A DNA stretch of 64,000 nucleotides from Acidobacteriota bacterium (GTDB lineage Bacteria; Acidobacteriota; Blastocatellia; Pyrinomonadales; Pyrinomonadaceae). This document shows, piece after piece, positions 62,949 through 64,000 of this stretch (the stretch's first letter is position 1; the number at the start of each line of letters is the position of its first letter). A program made the position numbers and the translations under genes. The stretch covers positions 1-64,000 of the forward strand of contig QHXR01000013.1 in the NCBI GenBank assembly GCA_003223025.1, read 5' to 3'. Under the pieces are notes generated by a model. That model was not told the origin of the DNA. It was given only the letters and a program-made list of their open reading frames with translations, and did not search any database.

Positions 62949-64000
62949 TCAAGAAGAAATTTCCGATTCTCTTTTGACGTTGAGATAGTCCGTCAGCGGA
63001 GTTGGCTCAGAGGTGTCATGGATCCCCTGAGTGTCTGCGACTACCGATTGCTTCGCCGTACGCGGCAGGATGATCGTGATGACAGTGCCTTCGCCTTCAA
63101 AGCTGCGGACATTTATCACGCCGTCATGATCGCGGATTATTTGATAAACGATCGACAAGCCGAGACCGGTTCCGCCCGATGTTGAATTCGAGAATGGCTC
63201 GAACAAACGTTCGACCTGTTCCGGCGACATCCCGACGCCACTGTCCTCAAAAATAAACTGAACGCGATTATTCGGGATCAGTTCGAGCTTGATCGAAAGA
63301 TTTCCGCCATCGGGCATCGCGTTGATAGAATTCCGCGCAAGATTCCAAAACACCTGTTTGAGCTGCGTCGAGTCGGCCGAGACGAATACCGGGTTCGGCG
63401 GAACCGATTCGTTTATGACGTGCTTCTCGGTCACCTCAGGACTGTGCCGAAGTAACTTGATCGTTTCGCGTACCGCCTCGCCCGCATCGATCTCGCTAAA
63501 GCTCCCAACTTTCGGTTTCGCATAACTGAGAAAGTTCGTGATGATGCTGTTGAGCCGGTCCGACTCGCGCATGATGATCTTCATCAGATCGGCCTGAACC
63601 GAATCCGGAGGCGTGTTCGACTCGAGAACCTGGATCGCACCACGCATCGCTCCGAGCGGATTCCGGATCTCGTGCGCGAGCCCGGCTCCGACACGTCCGA
63701 CGGCGGCGAGTCGATCTTTGCGCTTGATGCTTTCTTCCATCGACCGGATCTCGGTCAGATCCTGAAAAGTGATGATCAAACCCGATCGCTCATTGTCCTC
63801 AGAAAACAGCGGAGCGATGTTGTAACCGATGTGAACCGCAAATCCGTCCGGCGTCACAAGATCGGTTTCGAAGCGAGGCGGCTGATCGCTCTCCGGAGAA
63901 TCGAGCGAAAGTCCGATTGGCTGTTTGATGTTCCCGAACAGAGAAAAGATCGAGCGTCCCTGCATCGTGTCGGCTTTGTATCCCGTGATCTCGGTTGCCG
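62949..64000 (-). CDS. Sensor histidine kinase, PilS/NtrB-like, 5'-truncated by the window
   Basis: The frame runs past the window edge: upstream of an in-frame ATG at 63965 it reads ATEITGYKADTMQGR, typical of a PAS domain, so the start lies outside. Visible are the PAS region (DGFAVHIGYNIAPLFSEDNE), the H-box (GLAHEIRNPLGAMRGAIQVL), N-box (FWNLARNSINAMPDGGN), and G-boxes (DSGVGMS, GGTGLGLSIVYQII). It presumably phosphorylates the adjacent response regulator, 91 nt downstream. Confidence 0.92.
   Translation of the reverse strand, partial: ATEITGYKADTMQGRSIFSLFGNIKQPIGLSLDSPESDQPPRFETDLVTPDGFAVHIGYNIAPLFSEDNERSGLIITFQDLTEIRSMEESIKRKDRLAAVGRVGAGLAHEIRNPLGAMRGAIQVLESNTPPDSVQADLMKIIMRESDRLNSIITNFLSYAKPKVGSFSEIDAGEAVRETIKLLRHSPEVTEKHVINESVPPNPVFVSADSTQLKQVFWNLARNSINAMPDGGNLSIKLELIPNNRVQFIFEDSGVGMSPEQVERLFEPFSNSTSGGTGLGLSIVYQIIRDHDGVINVRSFEGEGTVITIILPRTAKQSVVADTQGIHDTSEPTPLTDYLNVKRESEISS

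Overview
The window is a bacterial chromosome segment built around one very long ribosomal-protein cluster. Gene content, the presence of LpxD (so a Gram-negative-type outer membrane), type IV pilins under sigma-54-type control and an abundance of short palindromic intergenic repeats suggest an Acidobacteriota member, most likely class Blastocatellia (Pyrinomonadales-like). This placement is from memory of the style of such genomes and is not proven here.

Bases 1-23400 (all +): fusA (5' end outside the window), tuf, then the complete S10-spc-alpha set in canonical order: rpsJ rplC rplD rplW rplB rpsS rplV rpsC rplP rpmC rpsQ rplN rplX rplE rpsN rpsH rplF rplR rpsE rpmD rplO secY adk map infA rpmJ rpsM rpsK rpsD rpoA rplQ, then accB-accC and rpsO. 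Two things are unusual. First, most gene junctions carry an imperfect inverted-repeat element of 45-230 bp. Several sequence families of these elements share one plan: short arrays of 7-nt (or 8-9-nt) units facing their own reverse complement. Second, rplP (L16), an essential gene, has an apparent 47-nt internal deletion that puts its C-terminus out of frame.

Bases 23400-34300: pnp, glyQS, an outer-membrane beta-barrel protein, a CCA-adding-type nucleotidyltransferase with HD domain, a small membrane protein, and a minus-strand dnaG-rpoD pair.

Bases 34300-40060 (all -): three tandem secreted paralogs of unknown function, each apparently made of two copies of an OmpA-like half-domain, the last with a 3' frameshift; mutS2, whose reading frame contains several of the dispersed repeats at three linker sites; and two small proteins (DUF427 and DCC/DUF393).

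Bases 40200-46800 (all +): three consecutive secreted amidohydrolase-like proteins (two lacking the HxH metal motif; one with a signal peptide derived from a repeat element), and a di-heme c-type cytochrome.

Bases 46800-57900: msrB, a Ca2+/H+ antiporter-type protein, lpxD, a Uma2-family nuclease, a roughly 200-bp palindrome, priA, a membrane-anchored protein, and a four-gene operon of ABC permease, TPR protein, multi-pass membrane protein and ABC ATPase.

Bases 57900-64000 (all -): an O-antigen-ligase/TPR protein, two type IV pilin genes each preceded by a plausible sigma-54 promoter, and a PilR-like sigma-54 activator with its sensor kinase (5' end outside the window). These last genes form a coherent pilus-expression module. 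No tRNA, rRNA, CRISPR array, prophage or transposase was seen. No gene-free stretch exceeds 300 bases.
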